Assembly: GCA_963696505.1 (NCBI GenBank)
Contig: CAVOKN010000012.1
Coordinates: 109,319-173,318, forward strand
Direction of reading: 5' to 3'
Source: CAVOKN01 sp963696505
Lineage (GTDB): Bacteria > Pseudomonadota > Gammaproteobacteria > Burkholderiales > Rhodocyclaceae
DNA length: 64,000 bases
Shown here: one piece after another, positions 16,180 through 25,685 of the stretch
Position numbering within the stretch: position 1 is the stretch's first letter
Layout: each line of letters opens with the position of its first letter
Program-made: the position numbers and the translations under genes
The notes under the pieces: generated by a model
The model's database searches: none
Seen by the model: only the letters and a program-made list of their open reading frames with translations
What the model was told of the DNA's origin: nothing

Positions 16180-16584
16180 ATGGCCGACAAGATCATCGAT
16201 CCGCTGCGTTTCCATCAGTCCGCGCTCAATCTCAGGGCATATCGGCAGCAACTGCTGGCGAGCAATATTGCGAACGCGGACACCCCGAACTACAAGGCGC
16301 GGGATGTCAACTTCACGACGGCGCTGGCCGGCGCTCTCGGTGGCAAGACCCAGGGCGTCGCGCTGCTGCGCACCGCTGCGGGTCACCTGCCGGCGGCGCC
16401 CGCGAGCCCCTTTGCGACGGCCGTGCAATACCGCAGCGAACTGCAATCCAGCGTGGATGGCAACACGGTCAACACCGACGTGGAACGTGCCCGCTTCGCC
16501 GAGAACGCGGTCCATTACGAAGCCGATCTGACCTTCATCAGCGGCTACCTGCGGACTCTCAACACCGCCATCACGGGACAGTGA
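16180..16584 (+). CDS. flgB: FlgB, proximal rod protein
   Basis: A 134-residue rod protein. The family N-terminal motif ANIANADTPNYKARDVNF is present at about 28-45, and the C-terminal helix ends SGYLRTLNTAITGQ. FlgB is the most proximal of the axial rod proteins, exported early. It is first gene of the flgB-flgJ operon, directly behind the sigma-54 promoter, and flgC starts 2 bases after its stop. Confidence 0.95.
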   Translation: MADKIIDPLRFHQSALNLRAYRQQLLASNIANADTPNYKARDVNFTTALAGALGGKTQGVALLRTAAGHLPAAPASPFATAVQYRSELQSSVDGNTVNTDVERARFAENAVHYEADLTFISGYLRTLNTAITGQ

Positions 16585-16586
16585 CC

Positions 16587-16991
16587 ATGAGCATGTTCAA
16601 CGTCTTCCAGATCGCCGGCTCCGCCCTCAGCGCGCAGTCGGTCCGGCTGAACACGACGGCGAGCAACCTCGCCAATGCCGACTCCGTGACCAGCGCCAAC
16701 GGACAACCCTACCGCGCGAAGCAGGTCGTGTTCGCCGCCACGCCGGTGGCGGGCCAGGAGGCGGTCGGCGTTCAGGTGCGGCAGGTGGTCGAGGATGCGT
16801 CGCCGCCGCGCACGGTGTACGAGCCGAAGAATCCGCTCGCCGACGAACAGGGTTACGTGACCCTGCCCAACGTCAATGTCGTCGAGGAAATGGTGAACAT
16901 GATATCGGCCTCGCGCGCGTACCAGGCCAACGTCGAAATGATGAACAACGCCAGGCAGCTGATGCTGAAGACGCTGGCGATCGGACAATGA
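16587..16991 (+). CDS. flgC: FlgC, proximal rod protein
   Basis: A 134-residue rod protein starting MSMFNVFQIAGSALSAQ. It has the axial-protein N-terminus (TTASNLANADS) and the C-terminal motif NVNVVEEMVNMISASRAYQ. The ATG at 16587 is chosen over longer open frames because flgB ends at 16584 and homology begins there. Confidence 0.95.
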   Translation: MSMFNVFQIAGSALSAQSVRLNTTASNLANADSVTSANGQPYRAKQVVFAATPVAGQEAVGVQVRQVVEDASPPRTVYEPKNPLADEQGYVTLPNVNVVEEMVNMISASRAYQANVEMMNNARQLMLKTLAIGQ

Positions 16992-17002
16992 GGTGAGCAG
17001 CC

Positions 17003-17680
17003 ATGGCAAGCGTACAAGCCGCCAGCAATGACCCGGGAGCCGCCCTCTTCGCGGCGCTGAACGGAGCACGGGAGAAGGACGGGGAAGCCAAGCTCGATGT
17101 GCAGAACCGGTTTCTCACCCTGCTCACGGCGCAGATCCGCAACCAGGATCCGCTGAATCCGCTGGACAACTCGCAGATGACGTCGCAGCTCGCCCAGATC
17201 AGCACGGTGGACGGCATCGAGCGGCTGAATGCGACCTTGCAGGCGCTGATGAACAACTCCAGCGACTCCTCGGTGCTTCAGGCGGCCGCCCTGGTCGGCC
17301 ACGGCGTGTTGGTGCCCGGCAGCGGCTTGCGCCTGGAACAGGGCGCGGGCTTGGGCGGCATCGAACTGACCGAACCCGCAGAGCGCGTCCGGGTGAGCAT
17401 CAAGGACGGCAGCGGTGTCGTGATTCGCACGCTGGAACTCGAAGCGCTTGGCATCGGCAGCCATGTCTTCCAGTGGGACGGCAAGTCCGACTCCGGGGCG
17501 CAGGCGGCAGACGGTGCCTACACCATTGCCATAGAGGCAAGCCGCGGCGACGCCAAGATCGCGGCGACGGCACTGGAGCTGGGCGTGGTTGCCAGCATCG
17601 TGCGCAATGGCCAGGATGTCCGGCTCAACGTTGGCACGCTTGGTGCATTCGCGCTGGGTGACATCCGTCAGATCATCTAG
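17003..17680 (+). CDS. flgD: FlgD, hook cap protein
   Basis: A 225-residue hook assembly scaffold. The conserved N-terminal segment FLTLLTAQIRNQDPLNP is at about 33-49, and the C-terminal FlgD Ig-like/FNIII domain follows (HVFQWDGKSDSGAQAADGAYT). FlgD caps the growing hook and is replaced by FlgK. It lies between flgC and flgE as usual. Confidence 0.94.
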   Translation: MASVQAASNDPGAALFAALNGAREKDGEAKLDVQNRFLTLLTAQIRNQDPLNPLDNSQMTSQLAQISTVDGIERLNATLQALMNNSSDSSVLQAAALVGHGVLVPGSGLRLEQGAGLGGIELTEPAERVRVSIKDGSGVVIRTLELEALGIGSHVFQWDGKSDSGAQAADGAYTIAIEASRGDAKIAATALELGVVASIVRNGQDVRLNVGTLGAFALGDIRQII

Positions 17681-17692
17681 CAGGAGAAGAAC

Positions 17693-18956
17693 ATGAGCTT
17701 TCAGCAAGGTTTGAGCGGACTGAATGCTGCCCAGCAATCCCTCGATGCGATCAGCAACAACGTTGCCAATTCCGGCACGGTCGGCTTCAAGCTGTCGGAG
17801 ACGCAGTTTGCCGACGTCTATGCCGCCGCGCTGGGGGTGGGCGGCGGCAGCCAGATCGGCATCGGCACCAGCGTGGCCGGCGTCGGACAGCAATTCACCC
17901 AGGGCAATCTGACGGTGACCAACAATCCGCTCGACGTGGCGATAAACGGGTCGGGCTTCTTCCGCATGAACGCCAACGGCGTGATTTCGTACTCGCGCAA
18001 CGGCCAGTTCAACATCGACAAGAACGGGTTCATCGTCAACACCTCCGGCGACCGCCTGACCGGGTACGCGGCGGACGCCCAGGGGACGATCCTTCCCTCT
18101 TCGCCCACGGACATCTCCATCGACACCGCCGATCTGGCGCCACGGGTTACGACCGAGGCGAGCCTGGGCGTCAATCTGGATTCGCGCAAAACGCCGCCGC
18201 TGCAGCCCTTCGTTCCAGCCACCAATGGGCCTCCAGAGTAGCGTGACAGAGGCCACTTCGATGAGCGTGTACGACACGCTGGGCAACCCGCATATCATGA
18301 CCTTGTACTTCATCAAACTGCCGCCAAACCCAGACGGACGGCGCCGATTACACGATGTTCGCCAGCCTCGATGGCGCTCCGGCGATTTCGCCCGGTGCCC
18401 CCAACGTACTGCCGGCGACTGGCACCCGTCTGGTCTTCGACACCTCGGGGATCCTCACGACCACAATGCCGCTGCAGCCGTCGTTCCCGATATCACGACC
18501 GGCGCCGAATCCGACGCTGGCTTTCGACCTGGATCTGACCGGAAGCACGCAGTTCGGAAGCGGGTTCGGCGTGAACAAGCTGGTCCAGGACGGTTATGCC
18601 TCGGGGCGCCTGTCAGGCCTCAATATCTCCGCAGACGGGGTGGTGCAGGGACGCTACTCCAACGGCCAGTCGCGGAATCTCGGGCAGGTCGTGTTGGCGA
18701 ACTTCGCCAACCCGAATGGCCTGCAATCGATCGGCAACAACCAGTGGGCGGAGAGCGCGGAGTCCGGCCAGCCGCTGATCGGTGCCCCGGGGACCGGCAG
18801 CCTGGGCGAGCTGCAGTCGGCGGCGGTGGAGGATTCCAACGTGGATCTCACGGCGAGCTGGTGAACATGATCACCCAGCAGCGCGCCTACCAGGCCAACG
18901 CGCAGTCGATCAAGACCCAGGACCAGATCCTTCAGACGCTGGTCAATCTGAGATAA
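17693..18956 (+). CDS. flgE: FlgE, hook protein, three frameshifts as sequenced
   Basis: Hook protein FlgE read across three frames: 17693 to about 18235 (MSFQQGLSGLNAAQQSLDAI onward), about 18235-18340 (SMSVYDTLGNPHIMTLYF), about 18340-18855 (ADYTMFASLDG to AVEDSNVDLTA) and a final piece (ELVNMITQQRAYQANAQSIK). Two extra bases and one missing base (GCG-GAG reduced to GCGAG near 18857) explain all shifts. The corrected product is about 420 residues, normal for FlgE. All conserved parts are retained, so sequence error is likelier than decay. Confidence 0.85.
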
Positions 18957-19000
18957 GCGAGGTCTTGCCGATTCCGATCCTCGATCATCGATCCTGAGCA

Positions 19001-19741
19001 ATGGACAAGCTGATCTACACCGCCATGAGCGGCGCCAAGCACACGATGGGGCGGCTGGCCGCGGTGACGCATAATCTGGCGAACGCCACGACAACGGGAT
19101 ACCGTGCGGAGGAGCACAAGCTGCGGGCGGTGGCGGTGCAGTCGCAGGCCCTGCCGACGCGCGCCTTCGTCGTCAACGCCAGCGTCTCGAACGACTTTAC
19201 GCCCGGCCCCTCGCAACTGACCGGACGTGTGTTCGACGTGGCGGTGCAGGGCCAGGGCTGGATCGCGCTGGCGATGCCGGACGGGTCGGAGGCCTACACC
19301 CGCAACGGCAGCCTAGAAGTCAACGTGAATGGGGTGGTCCAGACTCGCAACGGCATCCCGGTACAGGGCGACGGCGGGCCGATCTCGATTCCGCCGGACA
19401 ACGAGGTGACCGTCGCCAAGGACGGCACGATCAGCATCGTCCAGGCAAGCGGGGCGCGCAACGGATCGAGCCCGATCGGGCGGATCAAGCTGACGAACCC
19501 GCCGGAGAAGGATCTGGTGCGCGGTGCCGACGGGCTGTTCCGCCTGCGCAGCGGCGGCGCGGCGCCCATCGACGAGGCGGCGACGCTGGCCTCGGGTTAC
19601 CTCGAGGGCAGCAACGTGAACGTGGTGGAACAGATGGTGACCATGATCTCGCTGGCGCGGCAGTTCGAGATGCAGATGCGCATGCTGAGCAACTCCGAGC
19701 AGAACGATCGCGCCGCGGCGCAACTGCTCGCCAACCGATAA
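19001..19741 (+). CDS. flgF: FlgF, rod protein
   Basis: A 246-residue rod protein with the axial-family N-terminus (MSGAKHTMGRLAAVTHNLANATTTGYR) and C-terminus (LEGSNVNVVEQMVTMISLARQFEMQ). FlgF is the middle rod component and forms a chain with FlgG. It starts 44 bases after flgE and is followed 18 bases later by flgG. Confidence 0.94.
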   Translation: MDKLIYTAMSGAKHTMGRLAAVTHNLANATTTGYRAEEHKLRAVAVQSQALPTRAFVVNASVSNDFTPGPSQLTGRVFDVAVQGQGWIALAMPDGSEAYTRNGSLEVNVNGVVQTRNGIPVQGDGGPISIPPDNEVTVAKDGTISIVQASGARNGSSPIGRIKLTNPPEKDLVRGADGLFRLRSGGAAPIDEAATLASGYLEGSNVNVVEQMVTMISLARQFEMQMRMLSNSEQNDRAAAQLLANR

Positions 19742-19759
19742 CAACCCGAAGGACGCACC

Positions 19760-20542
19760 ATGATCCGCTCCCTGTGGATAGCCAAGACCGGCCTCGATGC
19801 CCAGCAGACCCAGCTCGATGTCATTACCAACAACCTTGCCAACGTGTCCACGACGGGCTTCAAGCGGGCACGGGCCGTGTTCGAGGATCTGCTGTACCAG
19901 ACGCTGCGCCAGCCGGGCGCACAGAGTTCGCAGCAGACCCAGATACCGTCGGGTCTCCAGCTCGGTCTCGGCACCCGTCCCATTGCCACCGAGCGTATCC
20001 ACACCCAGGGGCCGCTGACCCAGACCGGCAACAGCCTGGACGTGGCGATCCAGGGGCAGGGTTTCTTCCAGGTGCTGCTGCCCGACGGCACCACCGCCTA
20101 CACCCGCGACGGTGCTTTCCAGAAGGACTCTACCGGCCAGGTCGTGACTTCGAGCGGCTATGCCCTCCAGCCGGCGATCACCATTCCCGCCGATGCGCAG
20201 ACGATAACGATCGGGAATGACGGCGCGGTGACAGTGAAACAGGCGGGGCAGACCGCGCCGACCCAGATCGGCACCGTGCAACTGGTCACCTTCGTGAACG
20301 CTGGCGGGCTGCAGAGCGTCGGCGAGAATCTGTTCCTCGAAACCGCGTCGAGCGGCAGCCCCACGCCCAACACGCCGGGAACCAATGGCGCAGGACTGCT
20401 CAACCAGACCTATCTCGAGGGCGCCAACGTGAACGTGGTGGAAGAGATGGTGAACATGATCCAGACCCAGCGCGCCTACGAAATCAATTCCCGCGCCATC
20501 TCCGTTTCCGACCAGATCCTGCAGCGGCTGGCGCAGATCTGA
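19760..20542 (+). CDS. flgG: FlgG, distal rod protein
   Basis: A 260-residue distal rod protein, the standard length. The N-terminus MIRSLWIAKTGLDAQQTQLD and the C-terminus YLEGANVNVVEEMVNMIQTQ are FlgG hallmarks. It builds the bulk of the drive shaft that passes the P- and L-rings. Confidence 0.96.
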   Translation: MIRSLWIAKTGLDAQQTQLDVITNNLANVSTTGFKRARAVFEDLLYQTLRQPGAQSSQQTQIPSGLQLGLGTRPIATERIHTQGPLTQTGNSLDVAIQGQGFFQVLLPDGTTAYTRDGAFQKDSTGQVVTSSGYALQPAITIPADAQTITIGNDGAVTVKQAGQTAPTQIGTVQLVTFVNAGGLQSVGENLFLETASSGSPTPNTPGTNGAGLLNQTYLEGANVNVVEEMVNMIQTQRAYEINSRAISVSDQILQRLAQI

Positions 20543-20596
20543 AAGCATCCAACGCGCTTCGCATTCCGCACGAGCCGGAGCAATGGGAACAGGGCA

Positions 20597-21262
20597 ATGA
20601 ACAGACTCGCATCGATCGTGCTTGCTTGCCTGGGCCTCGCCGGCTGCGTGGCGATGACGCCGCCGACTTCAGTTCATCAACCCATGTCGGCGCGCTCGGA
20701 GCCGCGCCTGGCGCCGCCGGTGGCCAACGGCGCGATCTACCAGGTGGGCCTGGGGCGCCCCCTGTTCGAGGACCGCCGCGCCCGCTTCGTCGGCGACACC
20801 CTGACCATCCGGCTGTCCGAGAAGACCCAGGCCTCGAAGAAATCCTCGACCTCGGCCGAGCGCGATCAGACCATCGACATGTCGATTCCGACCGTCGCCG
20901 GTTTGCCGTTCAAGTGGTTGCAGGACCTCACCTTCAAGGGGGACAACGAGAACAAGTTCTCGGGCAAGGGCGACTCCTCGGCCAACAACGACATCAGCGG
21001 CACGATCACGGTTACCGTGATCGAGGTTCTGCCCAACGGCAACCTGCTGGTGTCGGGCGAAAAGATGCTGGGCATCAACCAGGGTGAAGAGTTCATCCGC
21101 TTCTCGGGTGTCGTCAATCCCAACAACATCACGGTGGCCAATACCGTGCAGTCCTCGCAGGTGGCCGATGCGCGCATCGAGTACAAGGCGAACGGCTTCA
21201 TCGACTCGGCGCAGATGATGGGCTGGCTCAGCAGGTTCTTCCTGACGGTCCTGCCGTTCTGA
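20597..21262 (+). CDS. flgH: FlgH, L-ring lipoprotein
   Basis: A 221-residue outer-membrane ring protein. A lipoprotein signal peptide ends in LAGC with the lipidated Cys at residue 17. The FlgH core (GRPLFEDRRARFVGDTLTIRL) follows, with FIRFSGVVNPNNI further on. FlgH forms the L-ring bushing around the rod. It lies in the flg operon ahead of flgI. Confidence 0.95.
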   Translation: MNRLASIVLACLGLAGCVAMTPPTSVHQPMSARSEPRLAPPVANGAIYQVGLGRPLFEDRRARFVGDTLTIRLSEKTQASKKSSTSAERDQTIDMSIPTVAGLPFKWLQDLTFKGDNENKFSGKGDSSANNDISGTITVTVIEVLPNGNLLVSGEKMLGINQGEEFIRFSGVVNPNNITVANTVQSSQVADARIEYKANGFIDSAQMMGWLSRFFLTVLPF

Positions 21263-21334
21263 AGGAGGCAGCTTGAGTACGCGGATTTCTGAACACCGAT
21301 CGGCGCCGCGCCACGCCCGCCGGCCCGGACGAGG

Positions 21335-22447
21335 ATGGCGAGCATGATCGGCAAGATGCGTTGTGTCTTCCTGGCAGTCCTGCTCCTGGCAGGATCCGCG
21401 GTCCATGCAGAGCGCATCAAGGACCTGGCGTCCATCGCCGGTGTGCGGCCCAACCAGCTCATCGGCTACGGCATCGTGGTGGGTCTGGACGGCTCCGGCG
21501 ACCAGACGACGCAGACCCCGTTCACGGTGCAGGGCATCGCCAACATGCTGTCGAACCTGGGGGTCAACGTGCCGCCGGGTACCACCCTGCAACTCAAGAA
21601 TGTCGCGGCGGTGATGGTGACCACCAGCCTTCCGGCCTTCGCCCGGCCCGGCCAGCAGATCGACGTCACGGTGTCGTCCCTCGGAAATGCCAAGAGCCTG
21701 CGCGGCGGCACGCTGCTGATGACGCCGCTCAAGGGGGCCGACGGCAACGTGTATGCAATGGCCCAGGGCAATGTCGTGGTAGGCGGGGTGGCGGCTCAGG
21801 GCGGCGGCTCCTCGGTGGCCGTGAATCACCTGTCCGCCGGGCGCATCGCGGGCGGCGCAACCGTGGAGCGCAGCGTGCCGACGCCGGTCGGGATCGCGGA
21901 TACGGTGACGCTGGAACTCAACGCCACCGATTTCGGTACAACCCAGCGGGTGGTCGAGGCGATCAACCAGGCGGCCGCGCCGGGCACCGCTTACGCGCTT
22001 GATGGGCGCCAGATCGTGGTCCGTGCGCCGGTGGATGCGGATGCTCGGGTGGCTTTTCTCGGCCGCATCGAAAACCTCGACGTGCAGCCGATGCAGAGCG
22101 CCGCCAAGGTGATCGTCAACAGCCGCACGGGATCGGTGGTCATGAACCAGTCGGTGACGCTGCACAACTGCGCGGTGGCCCATGGCAGCCTGTCGGTGAC
22201 GGTATCGAGCGAGTCGGTCGTCAGTCAGCCTGCGCCGTTATCCGGCGGGCAGACCGTGGTGACGGAGCGCGCCCAGGTCAACATCCGGCAGGAAGGCGGC
22301 GCGCTGATGAACGTCAAGGCCGGGGCGTCGCTGGCCGAAGTGGTGAAGGCGCTCAACGCGCTCGGCGCCACGCCGCTGGACCTGGTGTCCATCCTCCAGG
22401 CAATGAAGGCGGCGGGGGCGCTGAGGGCCGAGCTGGAAATCATCTGA
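21335..22447 (+). CDS. flgI: FlgI, P-ring protein
   Basis: A 370-residue periplasmic protein with a cleavable signal peptide (MIGKMRCVFLAVLLLAGSAVHA) and the FlgI start ERIKDLASIAGVRPNQLIGYG. FlgI builds the P-ring in the peptidoglycan, aided by FlgA. ATG 21344 gives a cleaner signal peptide than ATG 21335; either is possible. Confidence 0.95.
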   Translation: MASMIGKMRCVFLAVLLLAGSAVHAERIKDLASIAGVRPNQLIGYGIVVGLDGSGDQTTQTPFTVQGIANMLSNLGVNVPPGTTLQLKNVAAVMVTTSLPAFARPGQQIDVTVSSLGNAKSLRGGTLLMTPLKGADGNVYAMAQGNVVVGGVAAQGGGSSVAVNHLSAGRIAGGATVERSVPTPVGIADTVTLELNATDFGTTQRVVEAINQAAAPGTAYALDGRQIVVRAPVDADARVAFLGRIENLDVQPMQSAAKVIVNSRTGSVVMNQSVTLHNCAVAHGSLSVTVSSESVVSQPAPLSGGQTVVTERAQVNIRQEGGALMNVKAGASLAEVVKALNALGATPLDLVSILQAMKAAGALRAELEII

Positions 22448-22500
22448 CAGCCCCGCTGCAAGGCCACGCCTTCCTCGCGCAAAGCGACAAGAGTCAGTCA

Positions 22501-23445
22501 ATGGACACCGCCTCGATATCCAACCAGCTGGCAATCGACGCCGGCGCGCTCGCCGGGCTCAAGCGCCAGGCGAAGGAGGACCCGCGCGCTGGACTCAGCC
22601 AGGCGGCCCAGCAGCTCGAAGCCGTGTTCCTGCAAATGGTCTTCAAGGCCATGCGCGATGCCACGCCCCAGGACGGGTTGATGGAGTCGGACCAGGGCCG
22701 TCTCTACCAGAGCATGCTGGATCAGCAACTGACGCAAACTCTGGCGGCACGGGGGGCCACCGGTCTCGCTTCGATGATCGAGAGGCAGCTCGAGAAAACC
22801 TTGCCGGCCCGGGCGGGCAGCGGCGGCAAGGAATTGCCGGAGAACGGCGCCGCCGGCATCCCCGACAGCCGTTTCTCGCTGGACACGCTGCGCGGCGCTG
22901 CGCGCCAATTGGTGGGTGCCGCGACCAAGTCGAACGCCGAGGCGGGAGCGGGCGCCGAAGCAAGTGTGGCGCAGGGTGCGCCGCGGGACTTCGTCGAGCG
23001 GGTATGGCCCCATGCGCTCGAAGCGGGCCGCGCGACGGGCATTCCCGGCCACTTCATTGTCGCCCAGGCGGCACTGGAGAGCGGCTGGGGAAGGGGCGAG
23101 ATTCGTCATCCCGACGGGCGCGGCAGCCACAACCTGTTCAACATCAAGGCGGGGCGAGGCTGGGCCGGCGACAGCGTGGAGGTGCTGACCACCGAGTACG
23201 TTAACGGGGCGCCGCAGAAGCAGGTCGAGCGCTTCCGGGCCTATCGCTCCTACGCCGAAGCCTTCGCCGACTACGCCAGCCTGCTGAAGAGCAACCCGCG
23301 CTATTCGAATGTGATCGGTCAGCAGGACGGAGCCGGCTTCGCCCGGGCACTGCAGCAGGCGGGCTATGCCACCGATCCCATGTACGCCGACAAGCTTGCC
23401 CGCGTCATCGGGTCGGTGACGCTGCGCCAGGGCCTGTCCGGTTGA
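22501..23445 (+). CDS. flgJ: FlgJ, rod-scaffold and peptidoglycan hydrolase
   Basis: A 314-residue two-domain protein: an N-terminal rod-capping domain (about 30-110, LEAVFLQMVFKAMRDATP) and a C-terminal glucosaminidase-type domain (about 160-310) with the probable catalytic Glu in ALESGWGRGE. FlgJ opens the peptidoglycan for rod passage. The dual-domain form is the beta/gammaproteobacterial type. It ends the flgB-J run before the flgK promoter. Confidence 0.95.
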   Translation: MDTASISNQLAIDAGALAGLKRQAKEDPRAGLSQAAQQLEAVFLQMVFKAMRDATPQDGLMESDQGRLYQSMLDQQLTQTLAARGATGLASMIERQLEKTLPARAGSGGKELPENGAAGIPDSRFSLDTLRGAARQLVGAATKSNAEAGAGAEASVAQGAPRDFVERVWPHALEAGRATGIPGHFIVAQAALESGWGRGEIRHPDGRGSHNLFNIKAGRGWAGDSVEVLTTEYVNGAPQKQVERFRAYRSYAEAFADYASLLKSNPRYSNVIGQQDGAGFARALQQAGYATDPMYADKLARVIGSVTLRQGLSG

Positions 23446-23514
23446 GAACTGGCGAAGAAATCTACTGCGCCTCGCCCGCGGGCCGCTCGTTGAGATTTCC
23501 TCACAAGCTCCGAC

Positions 23515-23530
23515 GGGTACGCTTCCTGCA
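23515..23530 (+). promoter_or_regulatory. Sigma-54 promoter for flgKL
   Basis: GGGTACG, 4 bases, CTGCA, with GG and GC exactly 10 apart. Compared with TGGCACG-N4-TTGCA, 9 of 12 defined positions match. It ends 64 bases before the flgK ATG, in the 149-bp flgJ-flgK gap. Confidence 0.7.
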
Positions 23531-23554
23531 TTGAACCGGGTGAGGCTCAACAGG

Positions 23555-23569
23555 CGGCAACAATTGCCG
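23555..23569. promoter_or_regulatory. Palindrome CGGCAA-N3-TTGCCG, candidate FleR site at flgK
   Basis: CGGCAACAATTGCCG, a perfect 15-bp inverted repeat with 3-base spacer. It has the same arms as the site at 16005-16019 upstream of flgB. It sits about 15-30 bases downstream of the predicted flgK transcription start, a position from which FlrC-type activators are reported to act. Confidence 0.55.
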
Positions 23570-23594
23570 TAACCCACCCGACAGGACGGCTACC

Positions 23595-25520
23595 ATGGGC
23601 AGTTCGATACTCAACATCGGCGTCAGCGGCTTGCAGGTCGCGCAGGCGGGCCTGCTCACCAGCGGCCACAACATCGCCAATGCGGCCACCCCCGGCTTCA
23701 CGCGCCAGGGCATCGTCCAGACGACCAACACCCCGCAGTTCACCGGCGCCGGCTTCCTCGGCCAGGGCGCGAATGTCGATAGCGTGCGGCGGATCTACAG
23801 CCAGTTCCTCTCGGCCCAGGTGCTGAGCGCCCAGACGACCCAGGCCGAACTCGACACCTATTCCCAGCAGATCAGCCAGATCGACAACATTCTGGCCGAC
23901 CCCAGCGCCGGCCTGTCGCCGGCGCTGCAGGACTTCTTCAAGTCGGTGAGCGAAGTCGCCTCGAATCCGTCGTCGATTCCGGGACGCCAGGCGATGATTT
24001 CCGGCGCCCAGGCACTGGTGGCGCGTTTTCGCGGCATCGACCAGCGTCTTGCGGAGATACGCGACGGCGTCAATTCCCAGGTCCAGAGTTCGGTCGGGGC
24101 CATCAACGCCTATGCCGAGCAGATCGCCCAGCTCAACCAGCGCATCGTCCTGGTCCAGGCGGGCAGCGTCAATCAGCCGCCCAACGATCTGCTGGACCAG
24201 CGCGACCAGTTGATCGCCGACCTCAACAAGCAGATCCGGGTCACCACGACCACCCAGTCCGACGGCAGCCTGAACGTATTCATCGGCAACGGCCAGGCCG
24301 TCGTCATCGGCCACCAGGCCTATGCCTTGCAGACGGTGGCAGCACTCGACGACGCTCAGCGTCTCGACGTCGCGCTGACCGGACCCGGCGGTGCGCCGCT
24401 GCGGCTGCCGGACACGCTGCTGAGCGGCGGGACGCTGGGCGGCCTGCTTGCCTTCCGCCGCGAGAGCCTGGATGGCGCGCAGAACAGTCTGGGGCGCATC
24501 GCGGTGGCCCTGAGCCAGACCTTCAACGACCAGCATCGCCTGGGCCAGGACCTGAGCGGCGCCCTGGGCGGCGACTTCTTCAAGGCTCCGGCGCCTCCGG
24601 CGGTGGTGGCGAGCTCGGCCAATGCGGGCACGGCCACCATCGCCGCAACGGTGACGGACGTCGCGGCGCTTCAGGCAAGCGATTACCGGCTCGTCCACAG
24701 CGGGGGCAACTTCACCCTGACCCGGCTTTCCGACAATTCTGTGGTGTTCAACGGTGCGTCGCTGCCGCCGACCGTGGATGGCATGCGCATCGCCGTGGCG
24801 GGGGGCGCCCTGGCTGCCAACGACAGCTTCCTGATCCGGCCGGTGCGTGCCGGCGCCCAGGACATCGCCGTGGTGCTTAACGACGCCCGCAACATCGCCG
24901 CCGCCGCACCGCTGCGTACCGTCGCCAGCAACGCCAACAGCGGAACTGCGACGATCAGCGCGGGCGCGGTCACCACCACCGCCGGCCTGCCGCTACCGGC
25001 CCCGGGCAGCATCACCCTTCGCTTCGATGCGGCGAACAGTCAGTTCCTGGTGAGCGGCGCCGAGACCGGGACGCTGGCCTACAACCCGGCCACCCAGAGC
25101 GCCGGGACGAGCTTCACGCTGGCCGCGGGCGGTTTCGCGTTCGCGATCTCGGGCGTCCCCGTCGATGGCGATCGCTTCGTGATCGAGCCCAATACGGGCG
25201 GCGTCTCGGACAATCGCAACGCGCTCGCACTGGGGCAGCTTCAGACCCGCAATCTGGTCGGCGGCGCGGCGAGCTACCAGTCCGCCTATTCCCAGGCGGT
25301 GAGCGAGGTGGGCAACAAGGCGCGCCAGGTGCAGGTCACGCTGGCGGCCCAGGACAATCTGGTGAAGCAGTCGCAGGACGCCCAGCAGTCGCTCTCCGGC
25401 GTGAATCTGGACGAGGAGGCGGCAAACCTGATGCGCTACCAGCAGGCCTACCAGGCGGCGAGCAAGGTGATCGAGCTTGCCGGCAAGCTGTTCGACGAAA
25501 TCCTGGCGATTTCGCGATAG
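23595..25520 (+). CDS. flgK: FlgK, hook-filament junction protein 1
   Basis: A 641-residue junction protein with conserved ends: N-terminal SSILNIGVSGLQVAQAGLLTS and ATPGFTRQ, C-terminal SGVNLDEEAANLMRYQQAYQ. FlgK replaces the FlgD cap and joins hook and filament; FlgN is its chaperone. The central part contains Ala/Thr-rich repeats of the variable outer domain. A sigma-54 promoter of its own lies upstream. Confidence 0.96.
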   Translation: MGSSILNIGVSGLQVAQAGLLTSGHNIANAATPGFTRQGIVQTTNTPQFTGAGFLGQGANVDSVRRIYSQFLSAQVLSAQTTQAELDTYSQQISQIDNILADPSAGLSPALQDFFKSVSEVASNPSSIPGRQAMISGAQALVARFRGIDQRLAEIRDGVNSQVQSSVGAINAYAEQIAQLNQRIVLVQAGSVNQPPNDLLDQRDQLIADLNKQIRVTTTTQSDGSLNVFIGNGQAVVIGHQAYALQTVAALDDAQRLDVALTGPGGAPLRLPDTLLSGGTLGGLLAFRRESLDGAQNSLGRIAVALSQTFNDQHRLGQDLSGALGGDFFKAPAPPAVVASSANAGTATIAATVTDVAALQASDYRLVHSGGNFTLTRLSDNSVVFNGASLPPTVDGMRIAVAGGALAANDSFLIRPVRAGAQDIAVVLNDARNIAAAAPLRTVASNANSGTATISAGAVTTTAGLPLPAPGSITLRFDAANSQFLVSGAETGTLAYNPATQSAGTSFTLAAGGFAFAISGVPVDGDRFVIEPNTGGVSDNRNALALGQLQTRNLVGGAASYQSAYSQAVSEVGNKARQVQVTLAAQDNLVKQSQDAQQSLSGVNLDEEAANLMRYQQAYQAASKVIELAGKLFDEILAISR

Positions 25521-25685
25521 TCCTTAGGAGCGCAATCGTGACAATTTCGGCGAAGACTTGCAGAGACGCTGGGCTTGGGGGATATACAAGGGGAGTCTCC
25601 CCTTGTTTGTACATGGCAGGTTTTTCGGCCGGGCCGAAGCCGGAAACCTCTTTGGTTCCGGCTCGTCCGGCTTAGGAGACGGGCC

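Noticed and set aside
17693..18956. flgE as a truly split or multi-protein hook gene
   Set aside because: Each shift is a single base, the pieces do not begin at convincing starts, and the corrected length is normal.
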